The notes under the pieces are model-generated. The model ran no database searches. It had not been told where the DNA came from and saw nothing but the letters and a program-made list of their open reading frames with translations. From assembly GCF_000305785.2 (NCBI RefSeq), contig NC_018868.3, positions 2,080,001 through 2,144,000 on the forward strand: 64,000 nt of DNA, given 5' to 3'. The DNA comes from Simiduia agarivorans SA1 = DSM 21679 (GTDB lineage Bacteria > Pseudomonadota > Gammaproteobacteria > Pseudomonadales > Cellvibrionaceae). Numbering within the stretch: position 1 is the first letter of the stretch; each line of letters begins with the position of its first letter. A program made the translations under genes and the position numbers. Positions 28,115 through 36,679 of the stretch are shown piece by piece.

Positions 28115-29908
28115 GTGAACGACACTATCCCTATGCTCGCACTCATTACCCGCACGATTCACAGGGGCGCACAGTGTGCCAAAAGCCACCCACTCGCGCC
28201 AGTTTCAATACTGCTGACCCTGCTGCTTACGTTGGCGATGGCGCCCGCCCAGGCCCAGTTCACCACTGACGGGCTCGGCAGCGAACCCGAGTTCCTGCCC
28301 GTAGAAGAAGCCTACCAGGCTGTGCCGCTGGTGACGGGGCAGCAATTATCGCTGGAGTGGCGCATAAGCCCCGGCTATTACTTGTACCGGGAGCGCTTCA
28401 ACCTCCAGGCGGCCCAAGGCGGTCAAACCATCCCGCTGAGTACCCAGTGGCCCGCCGGCAAACACAAATATGACGAGTACTTCGAGAAAGAACTCGAGGT
28501 GTATTACTCCGGTGTGATGCTGGAATTAGCCGGCGCCTTGGATCTGACGCAGGATTTCGAGCTCCTGACCCAATCCCAGGGCTGCGCCGACGCCGGCCTG
28601 TGCTACCCACCGCGCAATCAACGCTTCCTGTTCGACGCCAGCACCGGCCAATTCACCGAAGTGGCCGTACAACTACCCGTTGCTGCCGAATCCGCGCCAG
28701 CGGCATCAATCCCGACTCCGGCGCCCGAAGGCAGCTGGGCATTTGCCCTGCTGGCCGCTTTGTTGGGTGGCGCCATCCTCAACCTCATGCCCTGTGTGTT
28801 CCCGGTGCTGTCGATCAAGGCGCTCTCGCTGGCCGCCAGTGGTGAGGACGCCCGCCACCGGCAAATGCATGGCTGGGCCTACACGCTGGGGGTTGTGCTC
28901 AGCTTTGTCGCCATTGCAGCCGCCTTGCTGCTGGTGCGTGCCGGCGGCGAAGCGGTGGGCTGGGGCTTTCAGCTGCAGACACCGGGTCTGATACTGGCAC
29001 TGGTCTATCTGTTCTTTATTCTGGGCCTGGCACTGCTGGGCGCAATCGAAATTGGCTCCGGCCTTGCCAATCTGGGCAGCGGTTTGGCCAGCAAAGGCGG
29101 ACTCAAGGGTTCTTTCTTTACCGGTGGTCTCGCCACCCTGGTGGCCAGCCCGTGTACGGCGCCGTTTATGGGTACCGCGCTGGGCTACGCCATGACCCAA
29201 CCCGCCTATGTCAGCCTGACCGTGTTCGCCGCCCTGGGTACCGGCATGGCATTGCCGTTTCTGGCTTTGTGCTACTTACCCAACCTGCACCAATGGCTGC
29301 CAAAACCCGGCGCCTGGATGGAAACCTTTAAGGAAATTCTGGCCTTCCCTCTGCTGCTGACCGCCATCTGGTTGCTGTGGGTGTTGGGACGTCAGACCAG
29401 CACGGATCAACTGGCGCTGGCACTGTGTGGCCTGGTGGCACTCGGGTTTGCGTTGTGGGCGTGGAAACGCCGGCACTGGCTGGGCCGGGCCTTCGCCGTC
29501 GCCGCCGTGGCAAGCGCGGTAATCCTGCCGTTGGCAGACGCCGACAGCCCCGACATCTGGACAGCCTATGACAAAGACAGCTTCAGCCAACTGCGCCAGA
29601 GCGGCCAGCCGTTGTTCGTGAATGTCACCGCCGACTGGTGCCTGACCTGCCTGGCCAACGAAAAACTGGTGTTCAGCCAGCAGGACGTGATGATTGAAGT
29701 GGCTGACGCGGATTTGCTGTTAGTGAAAGCTGACTGGACCAAATACAATGCCGATATCACTGCACTGCTGGCGCAATACCAACGCAATGGCGTGCCGCTC
29801 TACCTGATGTTCCCCGCAGATCCGGCGGCCAAACCCGAGATTTTGCCGCAGCTGCTGACGCCCGAAATCTTTACCGACGCACTTTACCGCGCGATAGAGA
29901 CAAATTAA
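28115..29908 (+). CDS. dsbD: thiol:disulfide interchange protein DsbD
   Basis: DsbD moves electrons from cytoplasmic thioredoxin through the inner membrane to periplasmic proteins. The 597-residue protein shows signal peptide, N-terminal alpha domain with cysteines (CADAGLCYPP), the eight-helix beta domain with its two redox cysteines in MPCVFPVLSIKAL and ASPCTAPFMG, and a C-terminal thioredoxin domain with WCLTC (C509/C512). The start is GTG 28115 or ATG 28133; neither has a strong ribosome site. aroQ, accB and accC follow as in Pseudomonas. It may also supply reductant for the PCuAC or cytochrome c pathways. Confidence 0.96.
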   Translation: MNDTIPMLALITRTIHRGAQCAKSHPLAPVSILLTLLLTLAMAPAQAQFTTDGLGSEPEFLPVEEAYQAVPLVTGQQLSLEWRISPGYYLYRERFNLQAAQGGQTIPLSTQWPAGKHKYDEYFEKELEVYYSGVMLELAGALDLTQDFELLTQSQGCADAGLCYPPRNQRFLFDASTGQFTEVAVQLPVAAESAPAASIPTPAPEGSWAFALLAALLGGAILNLMPCVFPVLSIKALSLAASGEDARHRQMHGWAYTLGVVLSFVAIAAALLLVRAGGEAVGWGFQLQTPGLILALVYLFFILGLALLGAIEIGSGLANLGSGLASKGGLKGSFFTGGLATLVASPCTAPFMGTALGYAMTQPAYVSLTVFAALGTGMALPFLALCYLPNLHQWLPKPGAWMETFKEILAFPLLLTAIWLLWVLGRQTSTDQLALALCGLVALGFALWAWKRRHWLGRAFAVAAVASAVILPLADADSPDIWTAYDKDSFSQLRQSGQPLFVNVTADWCLTCLANEKLVFSQQDVMIEVADADLLLVKADWTKYNADITALLAQYQRNGVPLYLMFPADPAAKPEILPQLLTPEIFTDALYRAIETN

Positions 29909-30243
29909 GCGAAATTGAACACCAAAGCCTGCAAGTTTTTAAATCTTGCGGGCTTTGGCTGTCAAACTGCAGCCACTTTCGCCAAACATGTCGCCTTCTG
30001 CCCACTTCCAGACAACCAAATCCCAAATAAAACAAGCGTTTTGATGCTAACTTCTGCGAACTGGTAGCGATTAGGTAAGAATTCACGGTTTTCACCTGCA
30101 ACCCGTGGACAAGGAGTCACAAATGGGGCACACTCGCCCTTCATTTTCGGCTCCCGACCCTTTTGCCGACGTTCGTTGCACGATCGCGGCCAGATCAGGG
30201 AATCGGGTCATTTTGAATCAACCAGGTGACGAAATTCTCCGGC
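29909..30243 (+). other. intergenic region dsbD-aroQ with hairpin and possible leader ORF
   Basis: A 14-bp stem (CCAAAGCCTGCAAG, 29922-29935, and CTTGCGGGCTTTGG, 29945-29958, one G-U pair) lies just after dsbD and has no T-tract. Further on, AAGGAG (30111-30116) stands 6 bases before an ATG at 30123 that opens a frame of 96 codons running into aroQ out of frame. The translation has no recognisable domain. It may be a translated leader or chance. Confidence 0.45.
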
Positions 30244-30681
30244 ATGGCGACAATTCTTGTACTGCACGGCCCAAATCTGAATTTACTCGGCACCCGCGAG
30301 CCTGGCGTGTACGGCAGCACCACGCTGACCGACATCAACCAGCGCCTGACCGAACGCTGTCTGCGCGACGGCCATCACCTGCAAGCCCTGCAAAGCAACG
30401 CCGAATATGAACTGATCGACCGCATTCACGACGCCAAGCGCGAGGATGTGGATTTCATTCTGATCAACCCCGCTGCGTTTACCCATACCAGCATCGCGCT
30501 GCGCGATGCGTTATTGGCGGTCGCGATCCCCTTTATCGAAGTGCACCTGTCAAATGTGCACGCGCGTGAACCATTCAGACACCACTCCTACTTTTCCGAT
30601 GTGGCGGTGGGTGTCATCTGTGGGCTGGGAGCCCAGGGATATGAGCTGGCATTGGAAGCCGCACTTCAGAAACTGGCCTGA
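30244..30681 (+). CDS. aroQ: 3-dehydroquinate dehydratase, type II
   Basis: AroQ dehydrates 3-dehydroquinate to 3-dehydroshikimate in the shikimate pathway. The 145-residue product begins [20 protein letters not shown] and has the catalytic tyrosine (PGVYG), the NPAAFTHTS loop and the histidine motif [17 protein letters not shown]. The ATG at 30244 fits the family start; an in-frame GTG at 30226 is upstream. The dodecameric type II enzyme is usually this length. It sits upstream of accB by 44 bases. Confidence 0.97.
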   Translation: MATILVLHGPNLNLLGTREPGVYGSTTLTDINQRLTERCLRDGHHLQALQSNAEYELIDRIHDAKREDVDFILINPAAFTHTSIALRDALLAVAIPFIEVHLSNVHAREPFRHHSYFSDVAVGVICGLGAQGYELALEAALQKLA

Positions 30682-30725
30682 AAACCAATTCCTATTAACA
30701 GGCAATAACACAAAGTGAGAGTGTG

Positions 30726-31187
30726 ATGGATATTCGCAAAATCAAAAAGTTGATTGAGCTCCTTGAAGAATCCGACATCGGCGAAATTGAAATTAAAGAG
30801 GGTGAAGAATCAGTGCGCATCAGCCGTGGCTCCAGCCACCAGCCGGTGATGCCCGTGCAATACGCCGCTGCGCCTGCCGCAGCACCGGCCGCTGCACCTG
30901 CCCCTGTTGCGGCAGCCGCCGCACCGGAAGCCGCCGCCGCGCCGGCCACCAGTGGTCACGCAGTGAAATCACCCATGGTGGGCACCTTCTACCGCTCCCC
31001 CAGCCCGGGCTCACCGGCGTTTGTGGAAGTGGGCAAACAAGTGAAAGCCGGCGACGTCATCTGCATTATCGAAGCCATGAAGATGATGAACCAGATTGAG
31101 GCCGACAAGGCTGGTGTAATTGAGGCGATACTGGTAGAAGACGGCGAGCCCGTCGAGTTTGATCAACCCCTCGTCACCATCGTTTAA
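30726..31187 (+). CDS. accB: biotin carboxyl carrier protein of acetyl-CoA carboxylase
   Basis: AccB carries the biotin that is carboxylated by AccC and then donates the carboxyl to acetyl-CoA. The 153-residue protein starts [16 protein letters not shown], has the Ala/Pro-rich linker in the middle (about 45-75) and the biotinylation motif [12 protein letters not shown]. The start is the ATG at 30726; a GTG one codon earlier is in frame. accC follows 28 bases later, so it forms the usual accBC operon. Confidence 0.98.
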   Translation: MDIRKIKKLIELLEESDIGEIEIKEGEESVRISRGSSHQPVMPVQYAAAPAAAPAAAPAPVAAAAAPEAAAAPATSGHAVKSPMVGTFYRSPSPGSPAFVEVGKQVKAGDVICIIEAMKMMNQIEADKAGVIEAILVEDGEPVEFDQPLVTIV

Positions 31188-31215
31188 CTGACGGCTGCCG
31201 ACAGGAGTTGACCTC

Positions 31216-32562
31216 ATGTTTGATAAAGTACTGATTGCAAACCGCGGCGAGATTGCGCTGCGGGTTTTGCGCGCGTGTAAAGAGCTCGGCATCAAAACCG
31301 TGGCCGTGCACTCGCAAATTGACCGCGACCTGAAGCACGTGCGCCTGGCCGACGAAACCGTGTGTATCGGTCCCAACCCGTCGCCCAAAAGCTACCTGAA
31401 TATCCCGGCCATTATTTCCGCCATGGAAATCACCGATTCGGTGGCAGTACACCCCGGTTACGGCTTCCTGGCCGAAAATGCCGACTTTGCTGAACAGGTG
31501 CAGCGCAGCGGGTTTGTTTTCATTGGCCCCGACCCGGACGTGATTCGCCTGATGGGCGATAAAGTCTCTGCCATCGCGGCAATGAAAAAAGCCGGTGTAC
31601 CCACCGTGCCCGGCTCGGACGGCCCGCTGCCGGATGACCGCGAGCGCTGTCAGGAAATCGCCAAACGCATTGGTTACCCGGTGATCATCAAGGCCGCTGC
31701 CGGCGGTGGTGGTCGCGGCATGCGTGTGGTGCATACCGAAGCGGCGCTGATCAACGCCATTCAGCTGACCAAATCCGAAGCCAAGAACGCGTTTGGCGAC
31801 GATACCGTGTACATGGAAAAATTCCTCACCAACCCACGCCACGTGGAAGTGCAGGTCATGTCTGACGGTCAGGGCAATGCCGTGCACCTGTACGATCGCG
31901 ATTGCTCTTTGCAGCGCCGTCACCAGAAAGTACTGGAAGAAGCACCGGCACCCGGCATTCCCGATGCTGTGCGCGAGGCCTGCTACGCATCCTGCGTAAA
32001 AGCCTGTATTGATATTGGCTATAAAGGCGCCGGCACTTTTGAGTTCCTGTACGAAGATGAACGTTTCTACTTCATCGAAATGAACACCCGCATCCAGGTG
32101 GAGCACCCGGTCACCGAAATGGTTACCGGCATCGACCTGATTAAAGAGCAAATCAGTGTGTGTGCGGGCAACAAATTGTCGATCAAGCAGGAAGACATCG
32201 TGCTCAAAGGCCACGCCTTTGAATGCCGCATCAATGCAGAAGATCCGAAAACGTTCATGCCCTGTCCGGGCAAGATCAACACTTTCCACAGCCCCGGCGG
32301 GCTGGGCATCCGGGTCGACTCGCACATTTACGGCGGCTACAGCGTGCCCCCGAATTACGACTCCATGATCGCCAAGGTGATCAGCTACGGAGACGACCGG
32401 GAAATCGCGCTCAAACGCATGCGCAACGCACTGGATGAAATCGTGGTGGACGGTATCCGGACCAACATCCCTCTGCAGAAGGAGCTGGTGCGCGATGCTG
32501 GCTTCGCGAAAGGGGGCGTTAACATCCACTACCTCGAGAAAAAGCTCGAAGCCAACAAGTGA
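31216..32562 (+). CDS. accC: biotin carboxylase subunit of acetyl-CoA carboxylase
   Basis: AccC uses ATP and bicarbonate to carboxylate AccB-bound biotin, the first step of fatty acid synthesis. The 448-residue product has the ATP-grasp fold: [16 protein letters not shown] at the start, the glycine-rich loop [12 protein letters not shown], and the active-site stretch [16 protein letters not shown]. It closes the operon, followed by a strong terminator at 32567. In Pseudomonas prmA follows accC; here an M1 aminopeptidase does. Confidence 0.98.
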   Translation: MFDKVLIANRGEIALRVLRACKELGIKTVAVHSQIDRDLKHVRLADETVCIGPNPSPKSYLNIPAIISAMEITDSVAVHPGYGFLAENADFAEQVQRSGFVFIGPDPDVIRLMGDKVSAIAAMKKAGVPTVPGSDGPLPDDRERCQEIAKRIGYPVIIKAAAGGGGRGMRVVHTEAALINAIQLTKSEAKNAFGDDTVYMEKFLTNPRHVEVQVMSDGQGNAVHLYDRDCSLQRRHQKVLEEAPAPGIPDAVREACYASCVKACIDIGYKGAGTFEFLYEDERFYFIEMNTRIQVEHPVTEMVTGIDLIKEQISVCAGNKLSIKQEDIVLKGHAFECRINAEDPKTFMPCPGKINTFHSPGGLGIRVDSHIYGGYSVPPNYDSMIAKVISYGDDREIALKRMRNALDEIVVDGIRTNIPLQKELVRDAGFAKGGVNIHYLEKKLEANK

Positions 32563-32566
32563 TACC

Positions 32567-32591
32567 AAAGCCCGCATCTGCGGGCTTTTTT
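32567..32591 (+). terminator. rho-independent terminator after accC
   Basis: AAAGCCCGCA and TGCGGGCTTT pair around a TC turn and are followed by a T-run (32586-32591), 5 bases after the accC stop. Confidence 0.92.
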
Positions 32592-32667
32592 GTCTTTGCC
32601 CCGGGCATTTTTGGGGTGTGGCGCCGCCTTATCCGTCTTTAACCTGACACAATAAACGGAGTATCCC

Positions 32668-34524
32668 ATGTCCCGGACATTTTTCGCCTGGGTCCTGCTC
32701 ATTTGCACCAGCCTCGGTGCCCATGCAGCCACACTGGACCCATCCAAGGACTACCACAGCCAGTCCAACCCCCATCAGATTAAGGTGACCCATTTCGCAT
32801 TGGACCTGAATGTGGATTTCAAAAAGCGCGAGCTGGCAGGTCATGTGGTTTATGACTTCGAGCGCAAAGACCGCAATGCCCGCGAACTGCTTCTGGATAC
32901 CCGGGACATCACCGTCATCGCCACCAGCGTGCGCGTAGACGGCAAATGGCAGAAAACCGGCTTCAAACTGGAAGCCGCCGACCCCGCACTGGGCAGCGCG
33001 CTGCGCATTGCCGTGCCGGAGAAAGCCGAACAGGTCAAAGTCCAGTATCGCACCAGCCCGGCCGCGTCCGGCCTGCAATGGCTCCAGCCCGAGCAAACTG
33101 CCAGTAAAAAGCACCCGTTCCTGTTCACCCAGGCACAGGCGATTCACGCCCGCAGCTTTATCCCGTCCCAGGATACGCCCCAGGTGCGCACCACCTACGA
33201 CGCAATCCTGCGCACGCCCAAAAACCTGCGCGCGGTCATGAGTGCCGAAAACACGCCCAATGCGGCCAAAACCGGCACCTATCAGTTTCACATGCCGCAG
33301 GCCATTCCCTCCTACCTGATCGCACTGGCAGTGGGCGATCTTGACTTCAAAGCCATGGGCGACCGCACCGGGGTCTATGCCGAGCCGGCTCTGTTAGATG
33401 CCGCTGTGGCCGAGTTTGAAGACACCGAATCCATGCTCATTGCCACCGAAAAAGCCTACGGCCCCTACAGCTGGGGGCGCTATGACCTGCTGATTCTGCC
33501 GCCGAGTTTTCCATTCGGCGGCATGGAAAATCCGCGCCTGAGCTTCATCACCCCCACGGTGATTGCCGGCGACAAAAGCCTGGTCAGCCTGATTGCGCAC
33601 GAATTGGCGCACTCCTGGTCGGGCAACACCGTCACCAACGCCACCTGGCGCGACCTGTGGCTGAACGAAGGCCACACCACCTACCTGACCTACCGGATCA
33701 TGGAGATCATCTACGGCACCGACCGGTTCAATATGGAATCGGTGCTCGGCTATCAGGACCTGACCGCCGACCTGGCCGATCTACCGGCGAATTACCAACA
33801 CCTGGCCATCGACCTGCGTGGCAAGGATCCGGACGACGCCTTCAGCGATGTGCCCTATGAAAAAGGCGCGCTGTTTCTGAAAGAAATTGAACAGCGCATC
33901 GGCCGCGCCGCGTTCGACGCTTATCTGAAACAGTATTTCGCCGACTACGCGTTTAAAAGCCTGTCCACCGAAGACTGGCTCGCCTACGCGCAAACGCACC
34001 TGATTGCCAAACACCCGTCGGCCTTGTCCCTGGATCGCTTCAAGGCCTGGATCTATGCGCCGGGCCTGCCTGCCGATCACCCGCTGGCCGAATCCGATGC
34101 GTTCACAAAGATCGATCGCATCCACACCGACTGGCTTGCCGGCGCGATCCCGGCCACCGCCATCGACACCAAAGGCTGGACTGTGCATCAGTGGCTCTAC
34201 TTCCTGAACAATTTGCCAGAACAACTCAGCCCGGAGCAAATGAGCGCGCTGGACAGCGCCTTTAATCTGACCGCCAGCACCAACAATGAAATCGCTCACA
34301 GCTGGTTGCTCATGGCCATCCGCAACCAGTACCAGCCCGCCTACGCCCGGCTGGAAACCTATCTGGTCAGCATTGGCCGGCGCAAGCTGATCACACCGCT
34401 CTATCGCGCCCTGATGGAATCCCAACAAGGGCAGGCATTCGCGCGCAAGGTTTACGCCGAAGCCCGTCCGGGCTATCACCCGCTGGCCCAGGGCACCATG
34501 GACGCCATCGTCAACGCAAAATAA
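32668..34524 (+). CDS. M1 family aminopeptidase (LTA4 hydrolase-like), exported
   Basis: The 618-residue zinc aminopeptidase has a signal peptide (cleavage near AHA-AT), an N-terminal beta-saddle domain, the exopeptidase motif GGMENPRLSF and the zinc site HELAHSWSG with the downstream glutamate in LWLNEGHTTY. The C-terminal third is an alpha-helical repeat domain, as in leukotriene A4 hydrolase-type M1 enzymes. It should trim peptides in the periplasm or outside the cell. It stands alone between two terminator-like hairpins. Confidence 0.95.
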   Translation: MSRTFFAWVLLICTSLGAHAATLDPSKDYHSQSNPHQIKVTHFALDLNVDFKKRELAGHVVYDFERKDRNARELLLDTRDITVIATSVRVDGKWQKTGFKLEAADPALGSALRIAVPEKAEQVKVQYRTSPAASGLQWLQPEQTASKKHPFLFTQAQAIHARSFIPSQDTPQVRTTYDAILRTPKNLRAVMSAENTPNAAKTGTYQFHMPQAIPSYLIALAVGDLDFKAMGDRTGVYAEPALLDAAVAEFEDTESMLIATEKAYGPYSWGRYDLLILPPSFPFGGMENPRLSFITPTVIAGDKSLVSLIAHELAHSWSGNTVTNATWRDLWLNEGHTTYLTYRIMEIIYGTDRFNMESVLGYQDLTADLADLPANYQHLAIDLRGKDPDDAFSDVPYEKGALFLKEIEQRIGRAAFDAYLKQYFADYAFKSLSTEDWLAYAQTHLIAKHPSALSLDRFKAWIYAPGLPADHPLAESDAFTKIDRIHTDWLAGAIPATAIDTKGWTVHQWLYFLNNLPEQLSPEQMSALDSAFNLTASTNNEIAHSWLLMAIRNQYQPAYARLETYLVSIGRRKLITPLYRALMESQQGQAFARKVYAEARPGYHPLAQGTMDAIVNAK

Positions 34525-34533
34525 TCGCTCTGC

Positions 34534-34562
34534 CATCCGGTGGTCTGCGCGACCACCGGATG
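34534..34562 (+). terminator. hairpin after the M1 aminopeptidase gene
   Basis: CATCCGGTGGTC and GACCACCGGATG form a perfect 12-bp stem with a TGCGC loop, 10 bases past the stop codon. No T-tract follows, so termination strength is doubtful; it could instead stabilise the 3' end of the mRNA. Confidence 0.5.
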
Positions 34563-34650
34563 CCGCGCACTAAGTTGAAAAACTTTCACGCGCCCAATCC
34601 GGCAACCGGTCTCTGAATCGTTATACTGACCGCCCAACCCGGAGCCCACT

Positions 34651-35049
34651 ATGAATCACCCCCTGTTCGAGCAACGCCAACAGCATTCAGAAACCCGTGT
34701 GGTCAAGGCGATCTTTCCCGGCACCACCAACCACCACGACACCCTGTTTGGTGGCCAGGCGCTGGCCTGGATGGATGAGGTCGCGTTTATCAGCGCCACG
34801 CGCTTTTGTCGCAAACCGCTGGTCACCGTATCCAGCGACCGCATTGATTTCAAAGAACCCATTCCCGCCGGCACTTTTGCCGAACTCGTGGCCCGCGTGG
34901 TTGGCGTGGGGCGCACCAGCCTGACCGTGCGCGTGGATATTTATTTGGAGTCCATGTATTCCGACGGCCAGCACCTGGCCATCAGTGGTGAATTCAAATT
35001 TGTCGCCATTGGCACCGATAAAAAACCGGTACCGGTGTTTGACCAATGA
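34651..35049 (+). CDS. acyl-CoA thioesterase (YciA-like hotdog fold)
   Basis: The 132-residue product is a hotdog-fold acyl-CoA thioesterase. The active-site helix is seen as NHHDTLFGGQALAWMDEVAF, with the catalytic Asp region intact, and SSDRIDFKEPIPAG follows. It should hydrolyse acyl-CoA in the cytoplasm; chain length is not predictable. A TATACT (34622-34627) upstream may be its -10. Its stop overlaps the start of the CWC protein by ATGA. Confidence 0.93.
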   Translation: MNHPLFEQRQQHSETRVVKAIFPGTTNHHDTLFGGQALAWMDEVAFISATRFCRKPLVTVSSDRIDFKEPIPAGTFAELVARVVGVGRTSLTVRVDIYLESMYSDGQHLAISGEFKFVAIGTDKKPVPVFDQ

Positions 35050-35261
35050 TCAAGCCGCACCAACAGCCAGCGAGTAACAGCCTGTGCCCCCTGTGCCAGC
35101 GCGACAACCACTGCGCGCTCGCCCGGGGCCATGCACCGGACAGCTGCTGGTGTATGCACACCGCCGTGGATGCGACTCAACAGTCACGCGCGCAGGCCAT
35201 CGATCCCGCCCGTTGCGTGTGTCCATACTGCGCTGCGCCCACAAAGGGTGCAAAGCGCTGA
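35046..35261 (+). CDS. small cysteine-rich CWC-type protein
   Basis: The 71-residue product has cysteines in CPLCQRDNHCA, SCWCMHT and CVCPYC, the pattern of cysteine-rich CWC family proteins, probably a small zinc-binding protein. It overlaps the thioesterase stop by ATGA and so is translated with it. Many gammaproteobacteria carry this family but its role is unknown. Confidence 0.82.
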   Translation: MIKPHQQPASNSLCPLCQRDNHCALARGHAPDSCWCMHTAVDATQQSRAQAIDPARCVCPYCAAPTKGAKR

Positions 35262-35407
35262 AAGCCGCAAAAAACCTGCACCAGCAGAGCGCAGCCCGTT
35301 GGCGACACTTTTTCTGTGCCGGGCCAGGCCGAAATATTTAGCCCAAAAACTTAAAAAAAAATTTCATTTATTGCTAAGAATCGCGCCTTTTTTAATTCCT
35401 ATAAATT

Positions 35408-35423
35408 TGGCACGGGCAATGCA
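35408..35423 (+). promoter_or_regulatory. candidate sigma-54 (-24/-12) promoter
   Basis: TGGCACGGGCAATGCA keeps the invariant GG and GC dinucleotides with exactly 10 bases between them and matches the full TGGCACG half; the -12 half reads ATGC in place of TTGC. Transcription would start near 35433, about 48 bases before the ATG at 35481. The region upstream (35330-35405) is AT-rich, as often seen at IHF-dependent promoters. Confidence 0.6.
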
Positions 35424-35480
35424 ATATCCCCGGTGTAGTCAGTTAGTTTCGATTTATTTTTTACTACCGAGGGTCTGATC

Positions 35481-35780
35481 ATGAAAGTACGCACACTTGC
35501 CACCACGCTGTTGATGACATTTGCAGCCAGCGCAACTTTTGCTGCCACTTGTGACAACGCCGCATTGCCAGCAATGCCCGGCATTCCAGCCGCTGACGAG
35601 CGCAGCTTTGAGTCCATGCTGGCCGCGCAAAACGACGTAAAAACTTACGTCACTGCCAGCAAAGAATACCTGAAGTGCGTTCGTTCAAGCAGCCGCCACA
35701 ACGCATTGGTTGACCAGATTTATGCGGTCGCCGACGAATACAACACTGCGCTGGCAGAATTCCAGGCCAGCACCCGATAA
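35481..35780 (+). CDS. small secreted protein of unknown function
   Basis: The 99-residue product has a clear signal peptide (cleavage after TFAA-TC or nearby) and a mature part of about 77 residues with only two cysteines (one near the mature N-terminus, one in LKCVRSS), which could form a disulfide. The rest is helical and charged. GAGGG lies 8 bases before the ATG. A sigma-54-like promoter precedes it and a terminator follows, so it is probably a single-gene unit. I do not recognise the family. Confidence 0.8.
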   Translation: MKVRTLATTLLMTFAASATFAATCDNAALPAMPGIPAADERSFESMLAAQNDVKTYVTASKEYLKCVRSSSRHNALVDQIYAVADEYNTALAEFQASTR

Positions 35781-35917
35781 TTTTGCAACACGCGCTGAAT
35801 CACCACGCCGCCCGGCTGTGTTTCAGATGAATACGATCGCCTGTTTGCAGGACAGGCCGTTCGATGGGATTACAGTTTTCATTGCTCTCCTGCTGTCTTT
35901 ATGACAGAACCGGCGCA

Positions 35918-35968
35918 ACAATTCCAAAAGGCTTACTGGCTTTTGGAATTGTCCGCCGGACTTTTTTT
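35918..35968 (+). terminator. hairpin terminator between convergent genes
   Basis: ACAATTCCAAAAG and CTTTTGGAATTGT form a perfect 13-bp stem with a 9-base loop; a second small stem GTCC-GCC-GGAC follows, ending in T7 (35962-35968). It lies between the secreted protein gene and the reverse-strand gene ending at 35989. The bases 35781-35917 hold nothing else I can name. Confidence 0.8.
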
Positions 35969-35988
35969 GTCAGCGTTTACTCTATAAA

Positions 35989-36423
35989 TCAATGCACAGC
36001 CGTGCGCCATTGACCACCGAACACCACACTCAACAACGCCTGACCGCGCGCCTCCAACCGACGCATCCGCGCTGCGTTCTCCTGCGTCATGGGTTTTGCA
36101 CACACATCCATCAGGTGCGCGCGGGCACACAGTGCTGCGGCTTGTGCTTCGTGCCAGAAACCTAACTCGGTCAGTGTATGTGCATGGTATTCGGCCGTAT
36201 CCAGTAATCGCTCGGCATCAAAACCGGACACCAGGCCCATACCCCCATCGTTGGCGCGGATACGGACAATGTCCCAGGCCGACCCGAAAAAACTGCGCGC
36301 ACGGGCCCAGTCCCGCACTAAAAATGCCTGCTGTCCCTGACTGAACGCGCCCACCCAAAGCGCCTGCGCCAGCGCAACCGAGCGCGCCACCTGCGCGCGA
36401 TGATGCCCACACAAATAAACCAT
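35989..36423 (-). CDS. protein of unknown function, next to a Fur/Zur-like box
   Basis: The 144-residue product is helical and soluble, without signal peptide or recognised motif. It has histidines and cysteines near the start (LCGHHRAQ) and in the middle (YHAHTL, ALCARAHLMDVC). The start ATG at 36423 has GAGG 7 bases upstream. It diverges from a small forward gene across a 7-1-7 Fur-type palindrome at 36437, so metal-responsive expression is likely. The helix pattern may be TPR-like. No function is assigned. Confidence 0.75.
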   Translation of the reverse strand: MVYLCGHHRAQVARSVALAQALWVGAFSQGQQAFLVRDWARARSFFGSAWDIVRIRANDGGMGLVSGFDAERLLDTAEYHAHTLTELGFWHEAQAAALCARAHLMDVCAKPMTQENAARMRRLEARGQALLSVVFGGQWRTAVH

Positions 36424-36436
36424 GCCAACCTCTTAT

Positions 36437-36466
36437 TGATAACGATTATCATTTGCAATATAACAT
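36437..36466. promoter_or_regulatory. Fur/Zur-like box between divergent genes
   Basis: TGATAACGATTATCA (36437-36451) is a 7-1-7 palindrome with one mismatch, matching the Fur consensus TGATAATnATTATCA in 13 of 14 positions. A TATAACAT half-site like those of Zur lies close by (36459-36466). Because a COG0523 gene, typical of zinc limitation, is adjacent, either Fur or Zur may act here. Confidence 0.7.
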
Positions 36467-36505
36467 ACGCAATGACTCATCCCATGGCAAGTGGAGGCAC
36501 CCAAG

Positions 36506-36679
36506 ATGGTACGGAAATCTCAACAAGCACCCCTGTTGGTGGCGGTAACGCCGGAGACATTGCGCCAGTTGCTGGCCGAAGGAAGGCTGGGGGCCGCGGA
36601 TGTGCGTTGCTGCAACGCGCAACAACGCCAGTTGATCAAACGCTGGTGTCTGGAGAATCTGCGAGCGCGGTTGTGCTGA
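36506..36679 (+). CDS. small cysteine-containing protein, probably metal-regulated
   Basis: The 57-residue product (ATG 36506, GGAGG about 10 bases upstream; an in-frame GTG at 36491 also exists) is helical with an RCCNAQQ pair of adjacent cysteines and two further cysteines (RWCLE and the C-terminal residue). It lies directly downstream of the Fur/Zur-like box and its last 44 bases overlap the end of the convergent COG0523 gene. I do not recognise it. The good ribosome site, the box and the Cys pattern argue that it is real. Confidence 0.55.
   Translation: MVRKSQQAPLLVAVTPETLRQLLAEGRLGAADVRCCNAQQRQLIKRWCLENLRARLC

Noticed and set aside
31174..32577. 467-codon open frame on the reverse strand across accC
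   Set aside because: It is a mirror of accC, which has complete motifs; long antisense frames are expected in GC-rich genes with biased third positions. No ribosome site or domain supports it.
35131..35478. 115-codon forward frame after the CWC gene
   Set aside because: Runs through an AT-rich promoter zone and out of frame over the CWC gene; no ribosome site and no domain.
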